Counted from the stretch's first letter, positions 43,870-54,047 are shown. The stretch: DNA of 64,000 nucleotides from Lachnospiraceae bacterium (GCA_022845895.1 AP025573.1:1646501-1710500), one strand, 5' to 3'. Notes: a model not told the origin generated them from the letters alone. Made by a program: numbers and translations.

Positions 43870-45276
43870 ATGAAACTGTTTAATACGCTCACAAGAAAAA
43901 AAGAAGAATTCGTACCAGTGGAGGAAGGAAAGGTCAAGATGTACGTGTGCGGCCCCACGGTCTATAATTTCATCCATATCGGCAATGCAAGGCCGATGAT
44001 CGTATTCGATACGGTAAGAAGATATTTTGAATATAAAGGCTATGATGTGAACTATGTGTCCAACTTTACTGACGTGGACGATAAGATCATCAAGAAGGCG
44101 ATTGAAGAGAGGGTGTCCGCGGACGAGATATCCAAACGCTATATCGCGGAGTGCAAGAAGGATATGGAAGGCATGAATGTAAAGCCGGCCACGAAGCATC
44201 CGCTGGCTACGGAAGAGATATGCGGCATGGTGGAGATGATTGGCGACCTTATCGAGAAAGGCCATGCGTATGAGAAGAACGGTACCGTGTACTTCCGCAC
44301 GAGAAGCTTCAAGGATTACGGGAAGCTCTCCCACAAGAATCTGGATGATCTGCGTACGGGGGAACGTTCTCTGCTGGTCACAGGAGAAGATGAGAAGGAA
44401 GACCCGCTTGACTTTGTCCTCTGGAAGCCGAAGAAGGAAGGGGAGCCGGCATGGGATTCGCCGTGGAGCGACGGACGTCCCGGATGGCATATCGAGTGTT
44501 CCGTCATGTCCAGGAAGTATCTCGGAGAGCAGATTGATATCCATGCAGGCGGTGAGGATCTTGTATTTCCCCACCATGAAAATGAGATTGCCCAGAGTGA
44601 GGCGGCAAACGGCAAGGAATTTGCGAAATACTGGATGCACAATGCATTCCTCAACATCGACAACCATAAGATGAGCAAATCTCTCGGCAATTTCCGCACG
44701 GTCAGGGAGATCAGCGAACAGTATGATCTGCAGGTGCTGCGGTTCTTCATGCTGAGCGCCCATTACAGGAGTCCGCTCAATTTCAGCGCCGACCTGATGG
44801 AAGCATCCAGGAACGGACTGGAGCGTATCGTCAATGCGGCGGATAACCTGAAGTTCCTCATGGGCAATGCGAAGGACGAAGAGATGTCCGCAGAGGAACA
44901 AGAGGCGTATGCAAAGTCAGAAGCGTTCGTTGAAGGCTTCGAAGCCGCGATGGAGGATGACTTCAATACGGCTGACGCAGTGGCAGCAGTGTTCGATCTG
45001 GTCAAATATATCAACACGACGGCAGACGGGGCAAGCTCCAGAGCCTATCTGCAGGCGCTGCTCGAACGGCTTGTCAAATTAACAGACGTATTGGGGTTGA
45101 TTGTTGACAAAAAAGAGGATATGCTGGAAGAAGACATAGAAAAGCTAATTGCCAAGCGTCAGGCCGCACGTAAGGAAAGGAACTTTGCACTTGCGGATGA
45201 GATACGCGATGAGCTGCTTGGTAAAGGCATCATATTAGAAGACACACGTGAAGGAGTAAAATGGAAAAAGGCATAG
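43870..45276 (+). CDS. cysS: Cysteinyl-tRNA synthetase
   Basis: A 468-residue class I synthetase. [16 protein letters not shown] holds the zinc cysteine and the HIGH-like motif (HIGN). [11 protein letters not shown] and [13 protein letters not shown] supply other zinc ligands, and KMSKSLGNF is the KMSKS loop. ATG at 43870 lies 1 nt after the cysE stop, with GGAGG upstream in the cysE end. The order cysE-cysS-mrnC-rlmB-sigH matches Bacillus, apart from a missing yacP. Confidence 0.97.
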   Translation: MKLFNTLTRKKEEFVPVEEGKVKMYVCGPTVYNFIHIGNARPMIVFDTVRRYFEYKGYDVNYVSNFTDVDDKIIKKAIEERVSADEISKRYIAECKKDMEGMNVKPATKHPLATEEICGMVEMIGDLIEKGHAYEKNGTVYFRTRSFKDYGKLSHKNLDDLRTGERSLLVTGEDEKEDPLDFVLWKPKKEGEPAWDSPWSDGRPGWHIECSVMSRKYLGEQIDIHAGGEDLVFPHHENEIAQSEAANGKEFAKYWMHNAFLNIDNHKMSKSLGNFRTVREISEQYDLQVLRFFMLSAHYRSPLNFSADLMEASRNGLERIVNAADNLKFLMGNAKDEEMSAEEQEAYAKSEAFVEGFEAAMEDDFNTADAVAAVFDLVKYINTTADGASSRAYLQALLERLVKLTDVLGLIVDKKEDMLEEDIEKLIAKRQAARKERNFALADEIRDELLGKGIILEDTREGVKWKKA

Positions 45277-45713
45277 AATGGAAGTTTGATTCATATATGC
45301 GCGAGACGTTTCAGATGAAAGAGGTGGATATGAACGAGTATTCACCTCTTGCTTTGGCGTATATAGGTGACAGTATTTATGATCTGATAATCAAGAGCCT
45401 TGTAGTGAATGAAGGCAACCGGCAGGTGAAGAAGCTGCATAAGGAGACGAGCTCTTATGTGCAGGCATCCGCCCAGTCCCGGATGATGCGGACGATTCAG
45501 GACCGGCTGACGGAAGAAGAGCATACGGTCTATAGAAGGGGCAGGAACACCAAGAGCGTATCGCCGGCCAAGAACCAGACGCTGGCAGACTACAGGCGTG
45601 CAACCGGCTTCGAGGCCCTGATGGGGTATCTGTATCTGAAGCAGGATTACAGGCGGATGATGGAACTCGTCAAGCTGGGGCTTGACAGTATAAAGGAGAG
45701 AACAAATGAGTGA
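45261..45713 (+). CDS. mrnC: Mini-ribonuclease III (23S rRNA maturation)
   Basis: A 150-residue protein with an RNase III catalytic domain and no double-stranded RNA-binding domain. The signature is [18 protein letters not shown] with the catalytic aspartate, and [13 protein letters not shown] with the metal-binding glutamate. It overlaps the cysS end by 16 nt. In Bacillus this enzyme trims 23S rRNA. Confidence 0.95.
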   Translation: MEKGIEWKFDSYMRETFQMKEVDMNEYSPLALAYIGDSIYDLIIKSLVVNEGNRQVKKLHKETSSYVQASAQSRMMRTIQDRLTEEEHTVYRRGRNTKSVSPAKNQTLADYRRATGFEALMGYLYLKQDYRRMMELVKLGLDSIKERTNE

Positions 45714-46458
45714 ACGTCAGGTAAATGAATTGATGATCGAGGGGCGCAATGCGGTGCTGGAGGCATTCCGCTCAGGTAAGCCGGTGGATAAGGTGTTCAT
45801 CCTCGATGGATGCCAGGACGGCCCTGTCCGCACTATCGTAAGGGAGGCGAAGAAGCACGATACGGTGCTGAATTTCGTGACAAAGGAACGGCTTACACAG
45901 ATGTCGGAGACGGGAAAGCACCAGGGAGTCATCGCTTATGGTGCGGCCTATGAGTATGCGGAAGTAGAGGACATGCTCGCCCTTGCCCGGGAGCGGGGGG
46001 AAGATCCGTTCCTCTTCGTGCTCGACAACATCGAAGATCCGCACAATCTCGGCGCAATCATCCGTACGGCCAATCTGGCCGGTGCCCACGGGGTCATCAT
46101 TCCAAAGCGCCGGGCGGCAGGGCTTACGGCGACTGTGGCAAAGACATCGGCGGGAGCCTTGAACTACACGCCGGTGGCGAAGGTGACGAACCTGTCCAAG
46201 ACGATGGAAGAACTGAAAGAAAAGGGGCTCTGGTTCGTCTGTGCAGATATGGGCGGGGAATCTATGTACTGCCTGAACCTGACCGGACCAATCGGCCTTG
46301 TGATAGGCAGCGAAGGGGAAGGGGTCGGACGCCTTGTCAAGGAGAAGTGCGATTTCACAGCAGGCATCCCGATGAAGGGTGACATCGATTCCCTCAACGC
46401 ATCGGTGGCGGCAGGAGTGCTCGCCTATGAAATCGTAAGGCAGCGCTTGCAGAAGTAG
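45706..46458 (+). CDS. rlmB: 23S rRNA 2'-O-ribose methyltransferase, TrmH/SpoU family
   Basis: A 250-residue SPOUT enzyme. The N-terminal substrate-binding part (MIEGRNAVLEAFRSGKPVDK) is followed by the knotted domain with LDNIEDPHNLGAIIRTANLAG, GLVIGSEGEGVGRLV and IPMKGDIDSLNASVAAGVL, the three SPOUT motifs. It overlaps mrnC by 8 nt. It likely methylates G2251-equivalent in 23S rRNA. Confidence 0.95.
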   Translation: MSERQVNELMIEGRNAVLEAFRSGKPVDKVFILDGCQDGPVRTIVREAKKHDTVLNFVTKERLTQMSETGKHQGVIAYGAAYEYAEVEDMLALARERGEDPFLFVLDNIEDPHNLGAIIRTANLAGAHGVIIPKRRAAGLTATVAKTSAGALNYTPVAKVTNLSKTMEELKEKGLWFVCADMGGESMYCLNLTGPIGLVIGSEGEGVGRLVKEKCDFTAGIPMKGDIDSLNASVAAGVLAYEIVRQRLQK

Positions 46459-46468
46459 AGGTGTGGTT

Positions 46469-47080
46469 ATGTCCGATTATGAGAAGATGACAGACGAACA
46501 GCTGATACGGAACCTGAGGGGCGGGGAAAAGGCGATTGTCGATTATATTATGGACAAGTATAAGAATCTCGTCCGGAAAGAGGCGAACGCCATGTACCTT
46601 CTCGGCGGCGAAAACGACGACCTGATCCAGGAGGGGATGATCGGCCTGTTCAAAGCGGTGGAAGATTATGACGTGGAACAGGAGGCATCTTTCTTCAGCT
46701 TCGCAAGGCTGTGCATCACCCGCCAGATGTATTCTGCCATCGAGGCGTCCCGCCGGAAAAAGCATAGTCCGCTGAACTCATATATATCGCTCTACGACCA
46801 GGAGGGTGAAAAGGGCTCCCTGCTGGAGACGATGGAAGCAGGGGGGCAGAGCAACCCGGAGGAGCTGTTTTTGAGCAAGGAGTATGTTGCGCTTTTGGAG
46901 AGCGAGCTGGAAGAACAGCTGAGCGATCTGGAGAGCAGGGTGCTCTATCTGCATCTGATGGGGACGGATTACCGCACGATTGCCAAGCTGATTGACAAAA
47001 GCCCGAAGACGGTCGATAATGCCCTGCAGCGCATCAAGAATAAGACGGAGAAGATTCTGGCCAGGGAAGAGACGAAGTAA
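46469..47080 (+). CDS. sigH: RNA polymerase sigma factor SigH (sporulation)
   Basis: A 203-residue sigma-70 family factor. Region 2 is seen as MYLLGGENDDLIQEGMIGLF and FFSFARLCITRQMYSAIE; region 4 as YRTIAKLIDKSPKTVDNALQRIKNK. Size and gene order match SigH/Spo0H of Bacillus, which starts sporulation transcription. ATG at 46469 follows AGAGG by 7 nt; the GTG at 46463 is less well placed. It is last in the operon, 10 nt after rlmB, with the yacP gene of Bacillus absent here. Implies a spore former. Confidence 0.92.
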   Translation: MSDYEKMTDEQLIRNLRGGEKAIVDYIMDKYKNLVRKEANAMYLLGGENDDLIQEGMIGLFKAVEDYDVEQEASFFSFARLCITRQMYSAIEASRRKKHSPLNSYISLYDQEGEKGSLLETMEAGGQSNPEELFLSKEYVALLESELEEQLSDLESRVLYLHLMGTDYRTIAKLIDKSPKTVDNALQRIKNKTEKILAREETK

Positions 47081-47098
47081 GAAAATAGTTAAAAGATA

Positions 47099-47128
47099 TT
47101 GACAAACAGTCATGTAATATTGTATATT
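47099..47128 (+). promoter_or_regulatory. Promoter of tRNA-Thr
   Basis: TTGACA (47099-47104), 18-nt spacer, TATATT (47123-47128), 24 nt before the tRNA. Confidence 0.7.
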
Positions 47129-47152
47129 ATTAACGTTGCATATTACATGTAT

Positions 47153-47225
47153 GCTGTCTTGGCGCAGTCGGTAGCGCGTCGCCTTGGTAAGGCGGAGGCC
47201 GGGGGTTCAAGTCCCCTAGACAGCT
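47153..47225 (+). tRNA. tRNA-Thr (GGT)
   Basis: Acceptor GCTGTCT/AGACAGC, D-arm GCGCAGTCGGTAGCGC, anticodon loop TTGGTAA (GGT) in a TCGCC/GGCGG stem, T-arm GGGGGTTCAAGTCCCC, discriminator T, no encoded CCA. Confidence 0.95.
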
Positions 47226-47230
47226 TGATT

Positions 47231-47254
47231 ACTCCCTTTCAGGGAGTATTTTTT
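47231..47254 (+). terminator. Terminator after tRNA-Thr
   Basis: A 7-bp stem ACTCCCT/AGGGAGT with a 3-nt loop, then A and seven T residues. Confidence 0.9.
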
Positions 47255-47282
47255 TCGTTATTATGAGAGAGGGCGAAGGATA

Positions 47283-48626
47283 ATGAGAAAATCAACAGTT
47301 ATGACAGAGGGAGTTATATGGAAGGAGATGCTGTTCTTCTCTATTCCGCTTATTCTGGGCAACCTGTTCCAGCAGCTGTATAATACGGTCGATTCCATCA
47401 TCGTGGGTAATTATATCGGCAGCGAGGCGCTGGCAGCAGTCGGTTCCAGCTCTTCTATCATCAATCTGCTCATAGGGTTCTGCATCGGGGCTTCGGCGGG
47501 CGCAGGGGTAGTCATCTCTCAGTTCTTCGGGGCAAGAGATGAAAAGGGCTTGAAAAAGGCAGTGCACACGACCGTTGCCATATCCATAGCGGCAGGCGTC
47601 ATATTGACCGTGGCGGGCATCTTGCTGGCCCCCGTCATCCTGAGGGCGATGGGGACGCCGGCGGAAGTGTTCAGGGAGGCGGTCATCTATCTGCAGGTGT
47701 ATTTCGGTGGAATCGTGTTTTCCGTCATCTACAATATGTCCGCAGGAATCCTGAACGCGGTCGGCAATTCCAAGCGGTCCCTCGTATACCTGATGATAGC
47801 CGCGTTATCGAATATCATACTTGATATCCTGTTCGTCATTGTGCTTAAGATGGGGATCGTGGGTGCCGCGCTTGCCACAGATATCAGCCAGCTTCTGTCC
47901 TGTATCTTCATTATATTATACCTTGTCAGGAGCAAGGAAGTATACCATGTGGACATCAGGGAAATCCGCTTTTATGACAATCTGCTGTCCAAGATCATAA
48001 GGATCGGGCTTCCGACCGGAATCCAGAATATCGTCATCTCATTTTCCAACGTTATCGTCCAGTCCAGCGTCAACAGCTTCGGGGCGGTGGCGATGGCAGG
48101 ATTTGCCGCCTACATCAAGATAGACGGATTCAATATCCTTCCGGTGCTTAGCTTTGGCATGGCGGCAGCCACATTTGCAGGGCAGAACGTAGGTGCCGGC
48201 AGATACGACAGGGTGAAGAAGGGGATGTTCGTCTCGGTCGGGATGGGAGTCGCCTATACAATCCTGACAGGGATACTGCTGCTTACCTTTGCGCCTCAGG
48301 TCATAGGCGTATTTACGAAGAACCCGGACGTAGTTGGATACGGAGTATATATCATGCGGTTTTTCTGTCCGTTCTACTGGCTGCTCGGAATACTGCAGGT
48401 ACTGTCCGGCACGATACGTGGGACGGGAAAGACGATGGAGACGATGCTCGTATTCCTCTTCTCGCTTTGTATCTTCCGGGTCGCCTGGATATGGGGGGCG
48501 CTTGCCATCGAACACAAGATTGACTGGGTCATGACCGCTTATCCGCTGTCCTGGCTTATAGGGGCCGTCCTCATCCTGTTGTATGCATGGAAAGGGAACT
48601 GGATGCCCATCCAAAAACGTGAATGA
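47283..48626 (+). CDS. MATE-family efflux transporter
   Basis: A 447-residue polytopic protein with about 12 membrane segments. The start (IPLILGNLFQQLYNTVDSIIVGNYIGSEALAAVG) is the classic MATE first helix pair, repeated in pseudo-symmetry at about residues 235-330 (GLPTGIQNIVISFSNVIVQ). It exchanges Na+ or H+ for drugs or metabolites. AGGG upstream is weak. It lies between tRNA-Thr and glnS and is probably transcribed alone. Substrate unknown. Confidence 0.93.
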   Translation: MRKSTVMTEGVIWKEMLFFSIPLILGNLFQQLYNTVDSIIVGNYIGSEALAAVGSSSSIINLLIGFCIGASAGAGVVISQFFGARDEKGLKKAVHTTVAISIAAGVILTVAGILLAPVILRAMGTPAEVFREAVIYLQVYFGGIVFSVIYNMSAGILNAVGNSKRSLVYLMIAALSNIILDILFVIVLKMGIVGAALATDISQLLSCIFIILYLVRSKEVYHVDIREIRFYDNLLSKIIRIGLPTGIQNIVISFSNVIVQSSVNSFGAVAMAGFAAYIKIDGFNILPVLSFGMAAATFAGQNVGAGRYDRVKKGMFVSVGMGVAYTILTGILLLTFAPQVIGVFTKNPDVVGYGVYIMRFFCPFYWLLGILQVLSGTIRGTGKTMETMLVFLFSLCIFRVAWIWGALAIEHKIDWVMTAYPLSWLIGAVLILLYAWKGNWMPIQKRE

Positions 48627-48702
48627 ACGACCTTGTTCTGCCCGCTGTTTTATGATAAGATAAGGAACACAAATGCTACTGTATCCATAAGGAGGATTAT
48701 TA

Positions 48703-50370
48703 ATGGGAGAAGAGATGATTTCCAAGAATTTTATTGAACAGGAGATAGATAGAGACCTGGCGGAGGGAGTATATTCGGAGGTATGTACGAGATTCCCGCC
48801 GGAACCGAACGGGTATCTCCATATCGGACATGCCAAATCCATTCTGCTTAACTATGGACTGTCTCGGAAATATGACGGCACGTTCCATCTCAGGTTCGAC
48901 GATACGAACCCGACGAAAGAGGACACGGAATTCGTGGAGTCTATCAAGGAAGATGTGAAGTGGCTCGGGGCAGACTGGAAGGAGCACCTGTATTTTGCAT
49001 CGGATTACTTCGATGTCATGTATGAATGCGCGCTCACGCTGATTAAGAAGGGGAAGGCATACGTGTGTGACCTGAGCGCCGAAGAGATCAGGGAATACCG
49101 TGGTACGCTGACGGAGCCGGGGAAGAACAGCCCTTACCGGGAGCGCACGGTGGAAGAGAACCTTGCCCTGTTCGAGGCCATGAAGAACGGAGAGTACAAA
49201 GACGGGGAAAAGGTGCTCAGGGCGAAGATCGATATGGCTTCTCCGAACATCAACATGCGCGATCCGGTCATCTACCGTGTCGCACGTATGGCACATCACA
49301 ATACGGGGGATAAATGGTGCATCTATCCGATGTATGACTTCGCGCATCCAATCGAGGATGCGGTAGAGAAGATAACCCATTCCATCTGTACGCTCGAATT
49401 TGAGGACCACAGGCCCTTGTACGACTGGGTGGTGAAGGAGTGCGGATTCGATCCGGCACCGCGCCAGATCGAGTTTGCCAAGCTCTACCTGACTAATGTG
49501 GTGACAGGAAAGCGTTATATCAAGAAGCTCGTGCAGGACGGAATCGTAGACGGGTGGGACGATCCAAGACTCGTCTCTATTGCGGCGCTCAGAAGAAGGG
49601 GCTTTACTCCGGAATCTATTAAGATGTTCGTGGAGATGTGCGGCGTGTCCAAGAGTCAGAGCTCTGTCGACTATGCGATGCTGGAATACTGTATCCGTGA
49701 AGATCTGAAGCTCAAAAGGCCGCGCATGATGGCGGTGCTGGATCCAATCCGGCTTGTGATCGACAATTATCCGGAAGGTGAAGTGGAATACCTGGACGTA
49801 GATAACAATATGGAGAATCCGGAGCTTGGGACGCGCAAGGTACCGTTCTGCCGGGAACTATATATTGAACGGAATGACTTTATGATTGAACCTCCAAAGA
49901 AATATTTCCGTCTCTTTCCCGGCAACGAGGTAAGGCTTATGCATGCCTATTTTGTCACGTGCCAGAGCTATGAGACAGACGAAGCCGGCAATGTTATGGT
50001 CGTGCACTGCACATATGACCCGGAGACGAAATGTGGAACCGGATTTACCGGGCGCAAGGTAAAAGGGACAATCCACTGGGTTGCGGCGCCATATGCAAAG
50101 CCGGCGGAAGTACGGCTGTACGAGAACCTCGTAGATGAAGAAAAAGGGGTATACAACAAGGAGGACGGGTCGCTGAACCTGAATCCGAATTCTCTGGAAG
50201 TGCTTCAGAACTGCTATGTGGAAGACAGCTTCGGCAGTGCGAAGGGATGTGAAAGCTTCCAGTTCGTGCGGAACGGATACTTCTGTATCGACGCGAGAGA
50301 TTCTTCGCCGGAGCATCTGGTATTTAACAGGATAGTATCCCTTAAGAGCTCCTTCAAGCTGCCAAAATAG
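48703..50370 (+). CDS. glnS: Glutaminyl-tRNA synthetase
   Basis: A 555-residue class I synthetase charging tRNA-Gln. [20 protein letters not shown] contains the HIGH motif, and [11 protein letters not shown] the ATP-binding motif. The VSI-type variant of KMSKS lies in [20 protein letters not shown], followed by the two C-terminal beta-barrel anticodon domains. AAGGAGG lies 8 nt before the ATG. Some Firmicutes use the amidotransferase route instead; this strain has the direct enzyme. Confidence 0.96.
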   Translation: MGEEMISKNFIEQEIDRDLAEGVYSEVCTRFPPEPNGYLHIGHAKSILLNYGLSRKYDGTFHLRFDDTNPTKEDTEFVESIKEDVKWLGADWKEHLYFASDYFDVMYECALTLIKKGKAYVCDLSAEEIREYRGTLTEPGKNSPYRERTVEENLALFEAMKNGEYKDGEKVLRAKIDMASPNINMRDPVIYRVARMAHHNTGDKWCIYPMYDFAHPIEDAVEKITHSICTLEFEDHRPLYDWVVKECGFDPAPRQIEFAKLYLTNVVTGKRYIKKLVQDGIVDGWDDPRLVSIAALRRRGFTPESIKMFVEMCGVSKSQSSVDYAMLEYCIREDLKLKRPRMMAVLDPIRLVIDNYPEGEVEYLDVDNNMENPELGTRKVPFCRELYIERNDFMIEPPKKYFRLFPGNEVRLMHAYFVTCQSYETDEAGNVMVVHCTYDPETKCGTGFTGRKVKGTIHWVAAPYAKPAEVRLYENLVDEEKGVYNKEDGSLNLNPNSLEVLQNCYVEDSFGSAKGCESFQFVRNGYFCIDARDSSPEHLVFNRIVSLKSSFKLPK

Positions 50371-50385
50371 ACGAAGATAGACGAT

Positions 50386-51780
50386 ATGAATGAACTGACG
50401 ATAAATCTGAAGAGCGATTCCAGAACCCCGCTCTATGAACAGATATATGATTATATCAAAAATGACATCCAGACAGGACGTATCGCTTACGAGGAGAAGC
50501 TGCCTTCCACCAGGTCGCTGTCCAGGCATCTGGAAGTGAGCAGGAGCACGGTAGAGCTGGCATACGAGCAGCTCCTGTCGGAAGGCTATATAGAATCAAG
50601 GCCGTGCAAAGGATTCTTCGTCTCCGAGATTGAAGAGCTGTATTCCATCAGGAGAGTGAAGCCGCAGGCAGAGCGGCAGGAGGAGGAACCGAGGAGATAC
50701 CGGTATGATTTTACGCCCAACGGGGTAGACTTGAAGAGCTTTCCGTACAATGTGTGGAGAAAGCTTTCAAGAGAGATTCTCACCGACGACAGGACGGAGC
50801 TGTTCCGTTCCGGCAATTCCCAGGGGGAATACAGCTTCCGTTGTGCCATATGCAGCTATCTGTACCAGGCGCGCGGGGTGAACTGCACACCGGAGCAGAT
50901 AGTCGTAGGGGCGGGGAATGACTATATCCTCATGCTGCTCAGTACGGTGCTCGGCCCCGGACATAAGATTGCCTTCGAGGATCCTGCCTACATGCAGGCA
51001 TACCGCCTCTTTAGAAGCATGTCCTATGAGACGGTCTCTGTTGGGATGGACAAAAACGGCATGGACATCCCGGAACTGGCGCAGTCGGGGGCGGATGTGG
51101 CGTATGTGACTCCATCGCACCAGTATCCGACCGGGACGGTGATGCCTATCCGACGGAGGCTCGAGCTCCTCAGATGGGCACAGGAAAGAGTGGAGCGCTA
51201 TATCATCGAAGATGATTATGACAGTGAATTCCGTTATAAGGGGAAGCCGATTCCAGCGCTGCAGGGGTATGATGCAGACGGCAAAGTCATCTATCTTGGT
51301 ACATTCTCCAAATCGATAGCACCTGCCATCCGTCTGAGCTATATGGTACTGCCTGAGCCGCTTCTGGACGTGTACGACAAGAAGAGCAGGTTCGTCAATT
51401 CGACCGTTTCCAAAGTGGATCAGCTGATCGTGCAGAAGTTTATCGAAGAAGGATATTATGAACGTCATCTCAACAAGACGAGAGCGCTGTATAAGAGCCG
51501 TCATGATGTCCTGATCGAAGAGCTGAAGCCGCTTCTTGATATATGTACGATATCAGGAGAACATGCGGGAGTGCATCTGCTCCTTACATTTGCCAACGGA
51601 CTCACGGAGAAGGAACTGATCCGGAGGGCGCAGGAGAAGGACATCCGCGTATATGGGCTTTCCGATTATATGATACGATACCCGAAGGAGTCGAGCCATA
51701 CGGTTCTGCTTGGCTACGCGAACCTGACGGAAGAACAAATCAGAGAAGCAGTCCGCATCCTTACCGGATGCTGGAGATAA
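50386..51780 (+). CDS. MocR/PdxR-type regulator with aminotransferase domain
   Basis: A 464-residue fusion. The GntR winged helix (YEEKLPSTRSLSRHLEVSRSTVELAYEQLLSEGYI, residues about 29-63) is joined to a class I aminotransferase fold with the PLP lysine in LGTFSKSIAP and the DDYDSEFRY motif. Proteins of this class sense PLP and amino acids rather than catalyse transamination. It lies 15 nt after glnS, without a good ribosome site, so translation may be coupled. No pdx or GABA gene is near, so the target is unknown. Confidence 0.92.
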   Translation: MNELTINLKSDSRTPLYEQIYDYIKNDIQTGRIAYEEKLPSTRSLSRHLEVSRSTVELAYEQLLSEGYIESRPCKGFFVSEIEELYSIRRVKPQAERQEEEPRRYRYDFTPNGVDLKSFPYNVWRKLSREILTDDRTELFRSGNSQGEYSFRCAICSYLYQARGVNCTPEQIVVGAGNDYILMLLSTVLGPGHKIAFEDPAYMQAYRLFRSMSYETVSVGMDKNGMDIPELAQSGADVAYVTPSHQYPTGTVMPIRRRLELLRWAQERVERYIIEDDYDSEFRYKGKPIPALQGYDADGKVIYLGTFSKSIAPAIRLSYMVLPEPLLDVYDKKSRFVNSTVSKVDQLIVQKFIEEGYYERHLNKTRALYKSRHDVLIEELKPLLDICTISGEHAGVHLLLTFANGLTEKELIRRAQEKDIRVYGLSDYMIRYPKESSHTVLLGYANLTEEQIREAVRILTGCWR

Positions 51781-51794
51781 AAAAAGTACGATTC

Positions 51795-51823
51795 TTGACA
51801 AATGTCAGGGGTCGTCATATAAT
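51795..51823 (+). promoter_or_regulatory. Promoter of the MarR-MATE operon
   Basis: Consensus TTGACA (51795-51800), 17-nt spacer, TATAAT (51818-51823). Confidence 0.9.
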
Positions 51824-51828
51824 ATTAG

Positions 51829-51857
51829 TTGTATTTTACAACAATTGTATAATACAA
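51829..51857. promoter_or_regulatory. Two tandem MarR operators
   Basis: TTGTATTTTACAA (51829-51841) and TTGTATAATACAA (51845-51857) are each 13-bp palindromes with centres 16 bp apart. They cover the transcription start of the operon. Such palindromes at a marR promoter usually mediate autorepression. Confidence 0.8.
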
Positions 51858-51916
51858 CCGTTTTGAATCTGAATGTAGAGCCCCGTCAGTGTGTGTCCGA
51901 TGTAGAAGGAGAACAT

Positions 51917-52354
51917 ATGAAGAATTATTATGTCAGCATAATCAGAAGAGGTGAGATGTCATATATACGCAGCGAACTGGAACAGTTCGGGCTGATACCG
52001 ATGGAGGGCAGGCTGATCCGGCTGTTGAAGGACCACTGCTTCAGCCAGGAGGAGCTGGGGGAATCTCTCGATATCGATAAAGGCAGGATAGCCAAGACCG
52101 TGTATATGCTTGAGCAGAAGGGAATCGTCAGCAGGAATACGAATAGCAATAACCGGCGTCAGAAGCTGGTATCCCTGACTGAGGAAGGCGAGAGGATATA
52201 TGATGCGATACTGGACATCTATGAGGCATGGGATGACATCTGCTACAGAGGATTTACAGAAGAAGAAAGAAACATGAACCACGAATTTATCAAACGTATC
52301 TCCCATAATGTAGTGGAGTACAAGAAAAAGATTGGGGGAAGAAAGAATGGTTAA
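51917..52354 (+). CDS. MarR-family transcriptional regulator
   Basis: A 145-residue winged-helix protein (FSQEELGESLDIDKGRIAKTVYMLEQKGIV, then the wing NTNSNNRRQKLVSLTEEGERIYD). ATG at 51917 has AGAAGGAG upstream. It overlaps the MATE gene by 8 nt. The two palindromes at its promoter are the likely binding sites, so it presumably represses itself and the exporter until a ligand binds. Confidence 0.93.
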   Translation: MKNYYVSIIRRGEMSYIRSELEQFGLIPMEGRLIRLLKDHCFSQEELGESLDIDKGRIAKTVYMLEQKGIVSRNTNSNNRRQKLVSLTEEGERIYDAILDIYEAWDDICYRGFTEEERNMNHEFIKRISHNVVEYKKKIGGRKNG

Positions 52355-53720
52355 GAATCTGACGAACGGCAGGCCACTTAAGCTGCTGTTTTTCTTTGCG
52401 ATGCCGATGGTGCTCGGCAACCTGTTCCAGCAGCTCTATAATATGGTAGACTCGATGGTGGTAGGAAAGTTTGTCGGGGAGGATGCACTGGCAGCAGTCG
52501 GTTCCTCGTTTCCGGTCGTATTCCTGTCTGTAGCGATAGCGGCGGGCCTCTCCATGGGATGCACGGTTGTCATATCACAGCTTTTCGGGGCGGGGCAGAT
52601 CGAGGAGATGAAGACGACGGTATTTACGGCGCTGATTGCCCTTGGCGCAATCGGCCTTGCAATCATGGCATTGGGAGAGCTCACGTCGCTGCCGCTTTTG
52701 CGGCTGCTTGGAACGAATGAGGAGATTATGGGGGATTCCCTTGTCTATCTGAGAATATACTTTGGCGGCGCAGTATTTCTGTTCTTATATAATACGTTGA
52801 ACGGTATCTATAATGCGCTCGGTGACAGCAATACGCCTCTTAAGTTCCTCATGGTCTCGGCACTTACGAATATCGGCCTGGATCTTCTGTTTGTCATCAG
52901 ATTCCATATGGGGGTCGCAGGCGTTGCGTGGGCGACGCTGATCGCGCAGGGGATGTGTGCGGTATTCTCTTTTTACATACTCATGAAACGTCTGGCAAAA
53001 ATGGAGAATGAAGAGCGGTACGAGGAGGAGAAGCCGGCATTGTTTGAACTGTCTGCCGCGAAGAGGATTGCCAGAATCGGCGTGCCTTCTATGATCCAGC
53101 AGTCTATCGTCTCCCTGAGCATGATGTTTATGCAGGGACTGGTCAATTCCTATGGGAAGGTGTTTGTCGCGGGCTATACGGCGGCTACGAAGATTGACAC
53201 GCTGGCCATGATGCCGAATATGAATTTCTCCAATGCCATGTCGAGCTACACGGCCCAGAATATCGGTGCCGGTAAGGACGAACGGGTAGAGGAAGGATAC
53301 AAGGCGAGCCTTCTGATGGTACTGATCTTTTCTGCAATTATTACCGGAATCATCTTCTTGTTCGGCCCACATCTTCTGGGACTTTTCCTGAACGCAGGGT
53401 CTGCGGGCAGCGCGATGGATTATGGCCTGAAGTATATGAAGACCGTATCGGTATTCTATATCGTGATGGGCTTTATGTTTGTCGGAAATGGGCTGCTCAG
53501 GGGTGCAGGAGATATGGGGGCATTCATGCTCAGCTCCATGTCCAACCTGTTCATGCGTGTCATCATCGCATATCTGCTGGCATATTTTATAGGCTCAAGC
53601 GCAATCTGGTGGTCCATACCGATCGGATGGGGGATAGGAGCGATATTTTCATTTGTGCGTATCAGAAGCGGGAAATGGAAGAGCAGGAAGCTGCTTGAGG
53701 AGAAGGAAGACGTAACGTAA
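52347..53720 (+). CDS. MATE-family efflux transporter, MarR-controlled
   Basis: A 457-residue protein with twelve predicted membrane segments. It begins RPLKLLFFFAMPMVLGNLFQQLYNMVDSMVVG, closely like the MATE at 47283-48626. The second half starts RIARIGVPSMIQQSIVSLSM. ATG at 52347 overlaps marR by 8 nt and follows GGGGGAAG. Exporter of unknown drug or metabolite; co-regulated with the MarR gene. Confidence 0.93.
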   Translation: MVKNLTNGRPLKLLFFFAMPMVLGNLFQQLYNMVDSMVVGKFVGEDALAAVGSSFPVVFLSVAIAAGLSMGCTVVISQLFGAGQIEEMKTTVFTALIALGAIGLAIMALGELTSLPLLRLLGTNEEIMGDSLVYLRIYFGGAVFLFLYNTLNGIYNALGDSNTPLKFLMVSALTNIGLDLLFVIRFHMGVAGVAWATLIAQGMCAVFSFYILMKRLAKMENEERYEEEKPALFELSAAKRIARIGVPSMIQQSIVSLSMMFMQGLVNSYGKVFVAGYTAATKIDTLAMMPNMNFSNAMSSYTAQNIGAGKDERVEEGYKASLLMVLIFSAIITGIIFLFGPHLLGLFLNAGSAGSAMDYGLKYMKTVSVFYIVMGFMFVGNGLLRGAGDMGAFMLSSMSNLFMRVIIAYLLAYFIGSSAIWWSIPIGWGIGAIFSFVRIRSGKWKSRKLLEEKEDVT

Positions 53721-53721
53721 A

Positions 53722-53749
53722 AAGAGCCGCCGGCATACGGCCGGCAGCT
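53722..53749 (-). terminator. Terminator of the 80-aa gene
   Basis: Stem GAGCnGCCGGC/GCCGGCnGCTC; on the minus strand it is followed by TTTTT. It also sits at the end of the plus-strand MATE gene, where no T tract follows. Confidence 0.75.
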
Positions 53750-53804
53750 CCCTACCCCATCCGTCCTGCCTGCTGGCAGAATGGGCCGGGATTGATTTTG
53801 CATA

Positions 53805-54047
53805 TTACTTCTCTTCGGTGTCAGAAGAAGCGTCTTCTTCATTCTTTCCTGCTGAATTTAAAGGTACGTATTCCCGATCTGCGGTTGATTTCAAATCATT
53901 GTCAAGGTCGAAGTCTTCGTCCTCGAAATCATCTTCGAACTCATCTTCCTCGTCACAGATATTTTTCTTCTTAAAATAATAGACAAGTCCTGCGATTACA
54001 CTGCCTACCGCAGCCAGTCCCAGTATTCTCTTACCCCATTTAGACAT
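53805..54047 (-). CDS. Small membrane-anchored acidic protein
   Basis: An 80-residue protein. One membrane helix (residues about 8-25, ILGLAAVGSVIAGLVYYF) follows MSKWGKR, then a Lys patch and a highly acidic tail (CDEEDEFEDDFEDEDFDLDN). AGGAG lies upstream of the ATG. Convergent with the MATE operon and divergent from the cardiolipin synthase gene. Function unknown. Confidence 0.8.
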   Translation of the reverse strand: MSKWGKRILGLAAVGSVIAGLVYYFKKKNICDEEDEFEDDFEDEDFDLDNDLKSTADREYVPLNSAGKNEEDASSDTEEK

